Assembly (NCBI GenBank): GCA_013365365.1
Contig: JABVXU010000539.1
Span: 1 to 36,267, forward strand
Origin: Cruorifilaria tuberocauda
Taxonomy: Eukaryota > Nematoda > Chromadorea > Rhabditida > Onchocercidae
Direction: 5' to 3'
Length of the DNA: 36,267 nt
A model generated the notes under the pieces. The model saw only the letters and a program-made list of their open reading frames with translations. It was not told the origin of the DNA and searched no databases. The position numbers and the translations under genes were made by a program. This document shows, piece by piece, positions 1 through 11,630 of this stretch. The stretch's first letter is position 1. Each line of letters begins with the position of its first letter.

Positions 1-859
1 TGACAAAATCTAAATTGGATGATTTTATGATTTTAAATGAACTTTAATAAAATTTAAATTGAAATTTGAATTGAAATAAAATGATCTAAAAATCTAAAAA
101 TCTAAATTACAAAAATAAAATCTAAAAACGTACAGTAAGCAGATTACGATAATATATATAGCAAATTATAGAAATTACGGTAATATGATAATATTATGAT
201 AAATTATGATAATATATTTTTCATGATGGAAAAAGCTTAGCGTAAAATTATTGTTAATGCTCCATTTATTCAAAAGTCTAAAGGAATTAAAAATGTTATT
301 GAAATGGATGAGAGAAATTTAGAGGATAGGAATGGAACGGGCCAATGACTTCTTCTTATCAAATCAAAAAGCCTTAAAATCTATTGGGAATTTTGAATGA
401 GATTTGGCCCAATCAACTCAAGGAGGGGAACAATTTGGCCATTTCAGAAAATAGCTCAGTGAGTTGCTGAAATTGATGATCGTTGTTGTTGTTGTTATGC
501 GATAGGATCGAGAAGAATGACGAAAATATCAATACTTGACCTAAATTTATGCAAATTTCATTTTAACACTTTTGAGGACAAGGACACAAAATTTCAAAAC
601 GTTAATAATAATTCCAATCATTCAGGAAAAACGTTTTCACTTTCGAATTTGCACAAAAACGAAAATTTTCAATCTGAAAAATTTATATTTTAGTATTGTA
701 ATTTATAATTTTAAAATGTCATTAGGGAATTGAAAGGAAGAAAAAGAAAAAAAGAAAAATGAAGACAAAATGAAAACATTTATTTTCTTTTTCCGCTTTT
801 TTTTACTTCATTTTTAAAATTTCGTTTTTTTTTTAAAAAAAGAAAAAGCAATTTCCGAT

Positions 860-1460
860 AAGTTTAAAATTCTTCAGTTTTTTTTTTAATTTATAATATA
901 AATTTGTATTCTAACTTTCAATGAGTTTAAAAATCTTTATTTCTTTAAATTTAAATTTATAGGTATGGCTTCAGTGATTTTAGAATAAAGATTACAAATC
1001 TTGATTTTTTTTCAATTATTAATATAAATTCAATAACATTATATAATATAAATCGTATATTCTAACTTTGAATGAGTTTTAGAAATCTTTACTTTTTTTT
1101 AATTTATATTATTTCATTAAGTTTAGAAATCTTTATTTTTTAATTTATAGTATGTATTATAATTTTAAATGAACTTCAAATTCTTTTTTTTAATTTCTTT
1201 TTAAATTCATAATACAAATGTGTATTATAACTTTCAATGAGTTTTAGAAATCTTTATTATTATTTTTATTTTTATTAAATTTCATAATAAGACAATGATT
1301 TTTTTCAGTGAGCTTAGAAATCCTTACTCTTTTTTTTTCTTGTTTATATTATTTCAAATGAGTTTAGAATAAAGATTAGAAATTTTGATTTTTTTTAAAT
1401 TTATAATATAAGTTTAGAAATCTTCATTTTTACTTTTGTTTTTACTAAATTCCATAATGC
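860..1460. repeat. Degenerate AT-rich repeat block
   Basis: A loose motif recurs at least six times: 'TATTCTAACTTTCAATGAG' followed by 'TTTAGAAATCTTTATT' and a T-run with 'AATTTATAATATAA'. Good copies sit near 908-945, 1058-1095, 1120-1140, 1220-1255, 1305-1330 and 1355-1425. Copies differ by substitutions and indels, and spacing varies between about 60 and 100 bp. This looks like an old decayed tandem array or repeated insertion of one AT-rich element. Confidence 0.55.
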
Positions 1461-1739
1461 GACGAACGATTTCTTCATCCATTTTCCTTGCATTCTATGA
1501 AATTTTTCTAATTTTTGTATTTGATTTTACTTAAGAAAAGAAACTTCATGAAATTTTAAAAAATTTTTTCTTTTTATTCAATTTAAAATAATACAATGAT
1601 CTTATTCATTCGTTTTTTTTCCTATTTCATAAAATATTTGTTTTTCAATTTTATTTTCCATCAATAAAGTTTATTGATAATATCACCAATTATTTTAAGT
1701 TTAATATAATATTGAAATAACTATTTTATGCATAGTATC

Positions 1740-1870
1740 ATTCCGGTACAACAAAAGAAACAATCAATATCTGTTCCATCTACGGTTAAATATAATTCCG
1801 GTCCAATGAATCAATCAACATTCTCCCATTTTCGGTTAAATACAAATTCCGGCATAATCAAATAATCGAA
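1740..1870. repeat. Short tandem repeat, period about 55 bp, about 2.4 copies
   Basis: The phrase ATTCCGG begins near 1740, 1795 and 1848. In the first two copies it is followed by AATCAA and then CGGTTAAATA about 35-40 bp later; the third copy is partial (ATTCCGGCATAATCAA). No coding frame spans the block. Confidence 0.5.
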
Positions 1871-2977
1871 ATCCATTTTCAATGAACTTACTGTAATGTA
1901 TAAATTTACAAAATGAAATTGAACAATTACAAAAAATTTAAAAATTTTTGAAATTTTCAAAAAATATGATTTGAAATGGAAAAACTATTATCATTATTTA
2001 TTCATCTTTTTTTAATCTATGATTAAATTGATTGAAATTTGGTCCATATGAAGATAATTCCGTAGAAAATAGCAAATAGGTCAGATAGTTTGATGATATT
2101 CGATACTATGATTAATGAAAGCTGAGAAAGCTTTGAAGTCAAATTATTTATTCCTATTTCTCTCTTTTTTTTCTCATCCCATTGATTAGCTTATATTTTT
2201 CATTTCATAAGAAATCATATTGTAATTATATCAATAAATAAGCATAATATTATTCATTTTCATGAATGTGAAAAGGTTAAATTAATACTCAAAATGCTAA
2301 TTGAACAAATTTCATTTCTAAACCAATCACCACTGACTGTATTTATGTAAATTTCAAAAATTTTAATTAACTAGTAAATTAAATTAATAAACTCTTGATT
2401 TTATCAAGTTCTTTTTCATTAATGAAATCTCTGAGTCATTTTCTACGATTATTTACACAACTCGTGCACATGTTAAAAGAATAATTCATTCGATTTGTAC
2501 GAGAACAATATGACAAATTATAGCACCATAAGTGAACATGACATTAAAAATTAGCTTGAAATGAAAGATCTAATTATGAATACTGGGATTTTTTAGCTTA
2601 AGCATATTCAATCTCCTCATTTACTAACCTGTTTGATTCACAAGGTTAAGCTTCACATGAACGCAAGAAAAAGCAGAAAGTGAGGGAAAGAGAGAAAGAA
2701 ATAGAAAATAAAGAGCAGAAAGGAAAGCAAAACAATATAATTCATTAATCGAAAGTGAAATCTGATGATTATAAATGCTAATCAAAATTCATTTAATAAG
2801 TAGATATAAATATTCTAACAATTAATCAAATATCAATTGAATAAATAAGTTCAAAAAAGAAGTACAAAAAAATGTTGAGCATTGCAGTATAAACGATAAA
2901 TGTTAAAAATTAAAATACATTCTTTTAAAAATTTGCAAAACATGAGACGAATAGCAAATAGGATTAAAATAACAATA

Positions 2978-5900
2978 TTAAACAGTATCAAACAATAGAC
3001 GAGACTTCATATCCAAATAACTTGCACTCCATGATGTTTTCAGACAATTCGATAAATCGTCAACATTAGCTTCCGAGCAGAAATCAATACGATGAAAGTA
3101 TTTCGATACTATATCATCATCAATATTTCGACCAGTTGTTGAAAATATTATAAATTTTATAGAACCGATAATAGTACTGGTTTCATCTTCCATACGAATG
3201 AATTCAGCAGTCCATTCACCGGGTTTTGTTTCATTTGAAAATAATTCCGCATATTGACCACCATATATAGAATCATATGAATTTATTTTTGTTCGTTTAA
3301 TAAGAAAATTTGACGAATCCTTCCATTCTACCATTATTTCAGGGCTAGTGAAATTCTGATGTACAGAAGTTGACATCGATTCAATTCTTCGCCATTGCAA
3401 TTTTGCATAAATCGTATCTTCCTGAATTATTCATTAAGCTATTTCATAGATGATACGAATAATACCCTCAAAAAATACGAACTTGATTATACGAAAATAT
3501 AACTCCAAAATAATTCGAATAATTCTTAATAATTTGTCGCATGATGAGCCATTTCATCCATAATTACCTAATTTATTGATATCACTTAATGACTGCATTT
3601 TAAATATGCAAGTAATATGAGATCACATAATTTCATCACATAAAATAGTCATATAAATTAAAAATTTTCATCTTCATGTAAAAGAAAATAAAAAAAAAAA
3701 AGACCTCCGATAAAACATTGTGATATTTCCGGAAAGTTTCTTCTTTGAGATCGAAATCAGAACCAATTTCAAGACCTTCCAATTCATAACCATCTACAGT
3801 TATATCAGTAAATTTTACTGGATTAATTGATTCTACTAGCACTTGAATAAATTCCACTTCATTATTATTACATATGTAAGATGACCGGTATATGCTTTGT
3901 ATAGGTGCTTCATCATTTTCTTTATAAGCAGTAATTGATGAAAGATTTTCAAATATACACTGTCGACTTTTTTGATAAGGTAGCAACGTACGAGCAAAAT
4001 TTTCCAGTAACACTGAAAAATCTAATTTCATAATCTCATTCAGTTATAAAGATCGCATCAAAACTCTCTAAAATGCATGATTCATTAACGATACGACCAA
4101 CAAAATTTATGAAAACAATAAAAAGTAAAAGTATGAAGTATGAATGGTACTATATCGGAAAATTACTGCAACATATATTGGGACGATGAGAAAAATTCAA
4201 GCTTTGAAAAATTATTTATGGAAGAGAGAAAAACTGAAAATAACTTCCTTCCCTCAAAAGATTTTTTCAGTTAATAATTTATAAGTATTACCTGACTGAT
4301 CGAATGGTGATAAATAAACATTTATCCAAGATCTATTAAACGATGGATGACTGTTATCACTGATATCATTAGTGAACCGCAATGCTTGCGCTTCAGCAAT
4401 TGCAACAGCCTGTTGACTTATCATTGGATCGAATTTGCGACCAAAAAATACCACTCTATTTTTAACCGTCTGCAACGAATTATTACTTTAAAGAATTCAA
4501 ATTCTAGCAATTCTATTAAAAAATTTTCACTCATATCGAATAAAATCATAAAAATAGATCCATGACAATGCAATACCTCAATTGCATATTTCGAGATGTC
4601 AGAAGAACGAAAAGCAAGAGGTGAGCAACCACACCAATCGACAATCTTTCGCAATCCTGCACAGCGACAACCCTGTCGACGTTTCCAGTTTGTTAGATGC
4701 AAATTCCCTTTCACTACATTCATGCAGAATTTCGAATTAGCTGCTAGCTGCAAATCAGATAATTATCCGTTCGTTAATGCAAATATTGAAAAAACATTCA
4801 TTTCAATCAACGGAAAAGCTTATCTTCTAATAATAATATTGCAATGGCTAAGATTATAATTAGCTTTTTCATGGAATTATGTTCAAAAATGCAAAAAGCA
4901 AGATAACTGGCATACCTAAGAAAGTTATCCCCGAATATTGCCAAAATTATTCGACGTAGAAAAATTAACTTTTTCGCAAATTATCTTTGTTAGATAAGGA
5001 AGTTTAATCAAAAGAAAATTTCAAAAATTATATGAATATATTGTAATTTGGAAATATATATTTTTTCAAAACAATGAATAAATATTCACCTACAGTATGA
5101 AAAAAAGTTTCAACTGGTAGCAAGACATTCGCGAAAAATTTTCGAAAATTTAAAGGCAATTCTTCATCGGATAAAGCATATTCGGCAAAATCCCTGCTAA
5201 TAACAACCCAATCGGAGCCGCCATCTAAGCGAATCGAATTTGGAAATTTCGTCCTATAAAAATTTTAGTAGTTTTCATCCCTTTACTTCTATAGAATTCA
5301 TTCTTCTTATTCTAAAAATGGTATTCTGAAACTAACCTTGATGTTAAAAATAACAACAGATATCATCCGCTTTATTATTTTTCACGTAAAAGCTGGTATT
5401 TGTCAATTGATGCAAGTAATAAAATTAGTAATTAATTGAACTGAACTTAAAAATATGGTTTTCAGAATTTTTATCTCCAAATGGCAATAAAAATAATTAA
5501 CCGTTTCATCAGGAGCCACATTCGATTTTCACATTGCATAAACACATATTCAAGTCCTTGTTTTTGAATGAATCGTGCAGTATCATAACCATGATTGCTT
5601 AAGAAGATTCGGCCTTTATTTCTACAAATAAAAGTAAAATTTGAACGAATTAATACAAAATGACCTAGCAGAAGCGATTAATCTGATCTATTAAACAAAT
5701 TGATCTTTATATTGCTATGTACGCAAAATTCTTAAGTATAAGAAAGAAACATTCATTAAGTATAATATAAAGATGGTTCTGAATGGAAAAAAAGTTGATT
5801 AAAAAACTGAAATTTTGGTAAAAACATACTTCGCCAAATGAAATTCTAATTCAACCATCGAAAGAATCGGAAAACTGCTTTCACTTAAATTCAACATGAA

Positions 5901-8818
5901 ATCCCAAGTGTTCCATTTCAGAGAATATAAAGCTGTTTGCAGTACATCCAAAACCATGGATAATAATGTAGCACCTGCCCAAATCGTAGCATAACGTTTC
6001 TCCATCAAATAAATATTCTCGTTACCTGTTTTACGAATATTAGCAACCAGTTCCTTCATCTCTAAAACGAGAAAGAGAAATGATTTAAAAAGAATCAGCT
6101 GTTGAAGATAGAGAATTCAGAAGGTCACTCTAATTTAGATTAAAAATCTCTCTCACGTCCTTAAATAATATGATATCTAATAATGACACTCTAACACTTT
6201 ATCTAAATTATGCTAAAATAAAAATTCACAAAAAGTAAAAAATAAATGCTCAAATTTCAAAATAAATTAATAAGAAATTATTTTATATAAAACAAAAATC
6301 CCAAAGAAAACCTGCAAACATGTATTGTTGTCGGCTGTCAACATGTATTATATAATAATGTTTTGGTGAATAAATAATCCGCAATAGGCGATTTACCTGA
6401 AAAAATGCTTAAATTGCTAAAAATACAACAAAATACATAAAATTCAAACTTCAAAATCAGCAAACCACTATTAACAACTACAATTAATTACTTTCTCAAA
6501 TAAATTTACCACAAACTTGTCAAGTTCAGAATTACTGTAAGTTATAATCAACCAGCTTCAGGATTTCGTTTTTTTACCTGCCGAGTGTTTCGTCCGTTTA
6601 GTTGCAAAAGAAACAAAATTTGCACATTTGGCACATTGTTATCTGGCTTACTATAATTAATTACGAGCACAGACTTTTCTAAAAAAAACTTTTGTAAATA
6701 GAAAGATAAAGCATATCGTAATAAATTATGGATGAAAGTTTTTCGTCATTAATGGCTCGAATTGCAGCAATACATGAGTTATTCATTTTATTCAATTTGA
6801 AAATAAAAACTACCATGAAACTATTGTTAATATATATATATATATTGAAAAATTCGCAGAATTCCCTTGTATACAAAAACTGCAAAGTTTATATTCTTGT
6901 TACTAAGATTTTCAATATTTCGCCATTAATGCAAATTTCTATTATCCTATTATTTCTCCTCTACTGTGTTTATCATTATGTTTATCACTATTTATTACCC
7001 AAAATTATAATTTTTCCCATATAATTAATTGTTTACTTTTAAAAGTTACTTTTACTTCTAAAACTAGCATATATTTTGTTTTAAAATATGATTATTAGTT
7101 CCTAATATTACTGTAACTATATTATTTCCTTCTATTTTTCATTGATATCATTTTTTCATCATCCTAGTTTGCCTCCTTTTTAATCTTACAACTTATTTTT
7201 ACTATCAATATTTCCATCTAATATATGTTTCATTCTTATTGCTATTATATTAGATTTCTTCTGTTACCTTATAATTTTTTTTATATTAGCAGAATTATTG
7301 TCTCAAACAACATACAAAAAACATTTAGAAGGAAAAATTTTCTAAACCTTATCTGGATAACATATCACAAAATTTTTCAATAATCCATTAAATAAAAAGC
7401 ATTGAATTATTTAACTATTACCAATTACACCGGTACGATAAAGAGCAGCTGCATTATAACCACCACAAAACACGCTATCATCATCATCACAGTGATACTG
7501 TTTGCATGACACATCCGGAAGTGAAATGATATTCATCAATGTGTCACCACAGAGACATTCATCACGATATTCAATAGCTGAACAATTTTATGATTTCAAA
7601 TAATTTCAAAATTTACCATTTTCATATATAAATCCTAATCCGTTCACAGAAAGTACATAATGGATGATTTCATTTTGATAAAAGATATCATTAATCCTTT
7701 ATGCAAAAAATCACAGTAAGACAACAGAGAACAAGTAAACTACTTGAAAATTTTCAGTTATTTAAATGAAAAAAAGCGCTAACCTGCAAAACTATAACCT
7801 GCTCGAAGGCACATATTTACGCAATATGACGGTGAATTACTTTTAAATATATAAAAATGTCCATTAAGAAGGCGAGAATTTAATGAATCTTTAAAACAAC
7901 CCACATAATGACCGTGTAATTTGTTATCTGAAATAGCAAAATTATATGTTGCAAGTTTAAAAATATTTACATTCCCTATTTTGATAAATTTAAGCAAATA
8001 ATATTTTAAATTAAACAAAAATTTATTTACTGATAATACGAAAAATACAGCTGATAACTCAATTATTCCGTGACAAGAATTTCATATAAACAGTTTTCTT
8101 CAAATATTGCATGTTTCCTGACTGTTATATCTCAAATTCGAAAAATCTTTTGCATTCTAAATATTTTTAATATCCGCAATTTCCAGTTATTTGTATATTT
8201 CACTCTTAATAGTGAATTCTATAGTCTAATCTAACCGTATTTTGGACACGTATTCGGAAGTGAATCAGGTGTCAGCTGATTAATATTACAAACAATATCA
8301 CGAGCTCTCGAGCGACACTCCTCTGTTCTCATTCTGGATAGAGCACTTACTGTCAGTGATCCAGACAGAAGATCACAAGATGGAAAATTATCAGGGATAA
8401 TTTGTGATTGATGTATTCCTTCATTATCAGTCCAACTGGTATCCTTAAATGAAATTTAATTAATTTAAATGCAAGAATATGTTCAAAATTATTCTGAAAA
8501 TTGGTTATATTTATCAAAAAACTGTGTCCTCAGATAAATATTTTAGACAATAATTCATTTAATATCTTTGATCCCTATTTAGCTCAATTGACATCTGTCA
8601 ATTTTAATTTTGGTCTGTTATTCACTAAATACCACGGCTATATTAATAAAAGTTAAACTAACACTATGTTCCTCTCGGCTATCTAAAAATGAAAACTTAA
8701 AGTGATTTATTCTCCAATTCTTTGAGTTCTCATTAGTATAATAAATTATTTCCGTAAAAATATATAAAACTGATAAACTGATAAATGAATTAAAATTGAC
8801 TGAAGTAGGCGCAACCAT
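2978..8818 (-). CDS. sqv-6: Peptide O-xylosyltransferase with WSC domain (SQV-6/XYLT ortholog), 13 exons, complete
   Basis: Transfers xylose from UDP-xylose to serine in proteoglycan core proteins, the first step of heparan/chondroitin sulfate linker synthesis, in the ER/Golgi. Exons: 8663-8818, 8236-8443, 7784-7927, 7429-7577, 6578-6646, 6312-6396, 5830-6061, 5502-5621, 5090-5253, 4577-4743, 4292-4469, 3705-4012, 2978-3421. They join in phase to 807 aa; I recall C. elegans SQV-6 at about 806 aa. A hydrophobic anchor lies at about residues 10-28 (type II protein). A cysteine segment with SALSRMRTEEC follows at about 75-110. A WSC domain (GHYVGCFKD, ECLCG) covers about 126-215. The GT14 catalytic core has YYIIHVDSR, YATIWAGATLLS, FMLNLSESSFPI, LDGGSDWVV and IVDWCGCSP (about 476-484). 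The DWD motif of vertebrate enzymes reads DFD here (643-645). The exon 4/5 junction uses weak sites, and the exon 12 donor GTCTTT is poor. The family call is very sure; individual splice edges less so. Confidence 0.95.
6830..6845. repeat. (TA)n microsatellite in a xylosyltransferase intron
   Basis: An uninterrupted TA run of about 16 bp lies in the large intron between exons 4 and 5 of the xylosyltransferase gene. The rest of this 782 bp intron is AT-rich, and the frames open on both strands within it show no family motif. Confidence 0.7.
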
Positions 8819-9418
8819 GCAGTTCTTTGTTAGCAACTGTTCCAACCTAGATCCATTATTTGCAACACCTAATAACTCATATTACTATATCAGAAAGTAT
8901 CAATGATCTGCAAGTACAATACTGAACTGAGACCAGTGGTATAACTCTCACTATCCATTCATATTAACTCATTTTATACTTGTTTAGATTTTAGTTTTAA
9001 TTTCAGGAATAAGACAAAAAGTATTAATGTGAGTTTAATTCTAATTTTAAAGATTTCAATTTAGTGTCAAATCTGAAATTTGGCTCAAGAGATTTCGAAA
9101 CAGTTTTAATTTCAAAATTTAATTTAATTTTAATGTAAATTAAAGAGACTTAATCATTAACTTCAGAATAAAAATATAAAAATCCGAATATTACATTAAT
9201 TAAGAAATTTGACTTAACAGAACTATATCTAATTTTGATCTCAAAATTAAGTCTCAAAAATTCGAACGCTTTTTTTGATATATAAAGTTTTTAAAAGTAA
9301 GAAATAATATTAAAATATGCCTGGAAATTAATTAGCTGTACAGGTAACTGCCAATCGACAAATCGTGCGATCAAGATGAGATTACAGAAAAACACAAACA
9401 AAATTACACAGCTGATCT

Positions 9419-9442
9419 TACGGTATGTCATAGCATACCGTA
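9419..9442. other. Perfect inverted repeat (9 bp arms, 6 nt loop)
   Basis: TACGGTATG and CATACCGTA flank the loop TCATAG. The arms are perfectly complementary and relatively GC-rich for this region. It could be a dimeric transcription-factor site or an RNA hairpin; nothing else identifies it. Confidence 0.6.
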
Positions 9443-11587
9443 TCCAATACATCAATATTTTCATTATTCCCTATACCCGTAGATAATTACCCTTAGTTTC
9501 GAGCATCATTTATATGTTCCGAAACTTCATTCTTCAACCGTATCTGAAACAATTCCATTGAACCATTTAATATACCAATACTCATTTCTAAATCAAAATT
9601 TTAAAGATCGATCAATAGGATTGCTACTATCTACGAGAATATCATAGCATTTTCTTATTATATTTCTTAATTCTGTAAACAACTTCCACAGTACTCTTTA
9701 TTCTAGTTTGGTTTGTACGATAGATGGTCTAGATAAATTTGTGCAGCATATCATTATAATTAATTTATATGATAAATCTTTCTTGAATTACGTGAAAGGT
9801 GAAGTATGCATGAAAACATCACTCTTCTATCTCAACAAATCTAATTAAATTCTTAAAAATATCAAAAATGACGAAATTTCATGAAATCAAAATGTAATTA
9901 TCAAAATAAACAACAGAAAAAGAGAGAGAAGAAAGAAGAGGAAGAAGCAAAAAAAGAAATTTCATATGCAAAAAGTGAATTCAACACGATATGATAAGTT
10001 TTACATCATCATTTAGCCATAATAGTATAAAAATTTCAAAAGAAAAATCAATTGCAAAAAGCATTCCTTAAAAATCAAAGAGTGATATTGTAATTTGAGA
10101 AATAGCAGAGGTCAATGAGATTAATATAATAGGATTAAAAGCAAGAAGAATTCTTGATTGAAAAGGAAATTATTTGAATGAAACTTGAACGAGAGCATGG
10201 AATAATAAGTAAAGGACAATATAGCATTTTGAGCATGAATTAAAAAAGAACACTAGGATTTTTTTAAGTATTTTCTAAAACAATAAAACATAATTCTCGC
10301 AAATTAGCAAAATGGATTGAAACCAGCTGGTCTATCCTCAAAACGCTAAGTCGTGAATATTTTGTTGGATTAAATTAGTATTTTACAAAATTCAAAGTTT
10401 GATCGTATCATAATTAAGACGATAAAGTATTTCTTCATCTTTTCATTATTCCCTAATTTGATTAATTGTTTGCTTGTTTGTTTACTTATTCATCTAAATA
10501 CTTATTTGTATATTAATTCATTTTATTTGTCAATTTGTTTATTTTTCATGTTTAATCACTTAGATATTTGTTTATTTATATATCTTTGACATATAAAATA
10601 AATTATTTTACTTATTATTTGCTTATTAACTTATCATTACCATACAAAATAATTAATTCACTTATTATTTGTTTAAACTATTAGACCATTGACAATTAAC
10701 ATTGTTCGCTTATCTAGTTTAATTAGTTTCTTTAATAATCATTATAAATTATAATTATAAAATAAAATGGCTATGAAAATATTAGAAATAAAGTTTGAAA
10801 AAAAAGAGTGAAAGGAGCAATTATAAATTATTTGAAGGCTACGTCATATTTCGTAATAATCTCTTATTATATAATGAATTAATTATTGATGAAGGCTGAC
10901 ATTTTTTAGAAAAGTTTTTTTATCGTAGTTATCATATTTAAAAATTTTCTAATTGTATTTTTGTTATTTGAAATTCTTGATTTCATTTATTTCTATTGTT
11001 ACCTATATTTTTAATGTACAAGAATCTTATAGTGATAATTTCTATCGTGATATTTTTATCTTGTTGTCTTTGTACTCTAGTAATAATTAACAGTTATATT
11101 TTTTATCCCACGTATGTTATTCGTATAATTATACATTATATCATTATTTTTTTTTCACTTCTAAATTTTTATTTCTTTATTCATTCATTGATGAATGATA
11201 TCAAAAGTATTTTGAAATGAAAAAAAATTTTTACCTTGTTAATTCATTAGAATAAAATGTAAGAAATTTCAATTCATCTTTTCTCCTGTTTAGTTTTTTA
11301 ATATTTATTAAATATTCTGCAAAATAGATTAAAAAAGTAATTTCTGCGTATTTACATGTAGTATTTAAATTCATTTATTACTATCCATTATTTTCTGATC
11401 ACTATTAATTTCACATTATTACTAAGCAGTAATTAGTAACTAGTGATATAATTGTCATTGATATCAAATATCAGTAATTTCTTGATTTCCTCGTATATTT
11501 GATATCTTTAATTGAAAAGTATTCGAATAATTAATGTAGCTTTAATCGGGTAATTGATTTCAAATTTTTATGGTCAATTAATTTCTT

Positions 11588-11604
11588 CCTTTTCTTTTTT
11601 TCAG
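11588..11604 (+). promoter_or_regulatory. Candidate trans-splice or 5' UTR splice acceptor of ADO
   Basis: A pyrimidine run ending TTTTTTTCAG lies 26 nt before the ADO start codon. This is the expected position for spliced-leader addition in a nematode, but a 5' UTR cis-intron would look the same. Confidence 0.5.
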
Positions 11605-11630
11605 GAATATCCAAAACATAACAGTATCCT

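Larger units (their letters stand above)
1..2977. other. AT-rich intergenic region downstream of the xylosyltransferase gene
   Basis: No coding exon with a convincing frame was found on either strand. The stretch is dominated by A/T runs, with a degenerate repeat block at about 860-1460 and a shorter repeat of about 55 bp at 1740-1870. A short GTT run lies near 482-497. It ends at the stop codon of the minus-strand xylosyltransferase gene, so its right part should hold that gene's 3' UTR. I could not pick a confident polyadenylation signal. Confidence 0.7.
8819..11630. other. Divergent intergenic region between xylosyltransferase and ADO genes
   Basis: About 2.8 kb separates two genes transcribed away from each other, so it should contain both promoters. 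I see no convincing coding exon; the hydrophobic open frame at 10996-11220 (+) is low-complexity I/L/F/Y-rich sequence without support. A perfect 9-bp-arm hairpin lies at 9419-9442. The A/G-rich stretch at about 9910-9955 and T-rich stretches after 10440 are simple sequence. Confidence 0.6.

Noticed and set aside
9861..9961. A/G-rich run that might suggest a structured RNA or purine tract element
   Set aside because: It looks like simple AAGAGAGAAG-type low complexity with no pairing arms or boxes.
10996..11220. Hydrophobic plus-strand open frame of 74 codons
   Set aside because: Composition is almost only I, L, F, Y, S and N in a T-rich stretch; it has no motif and no exon partners.
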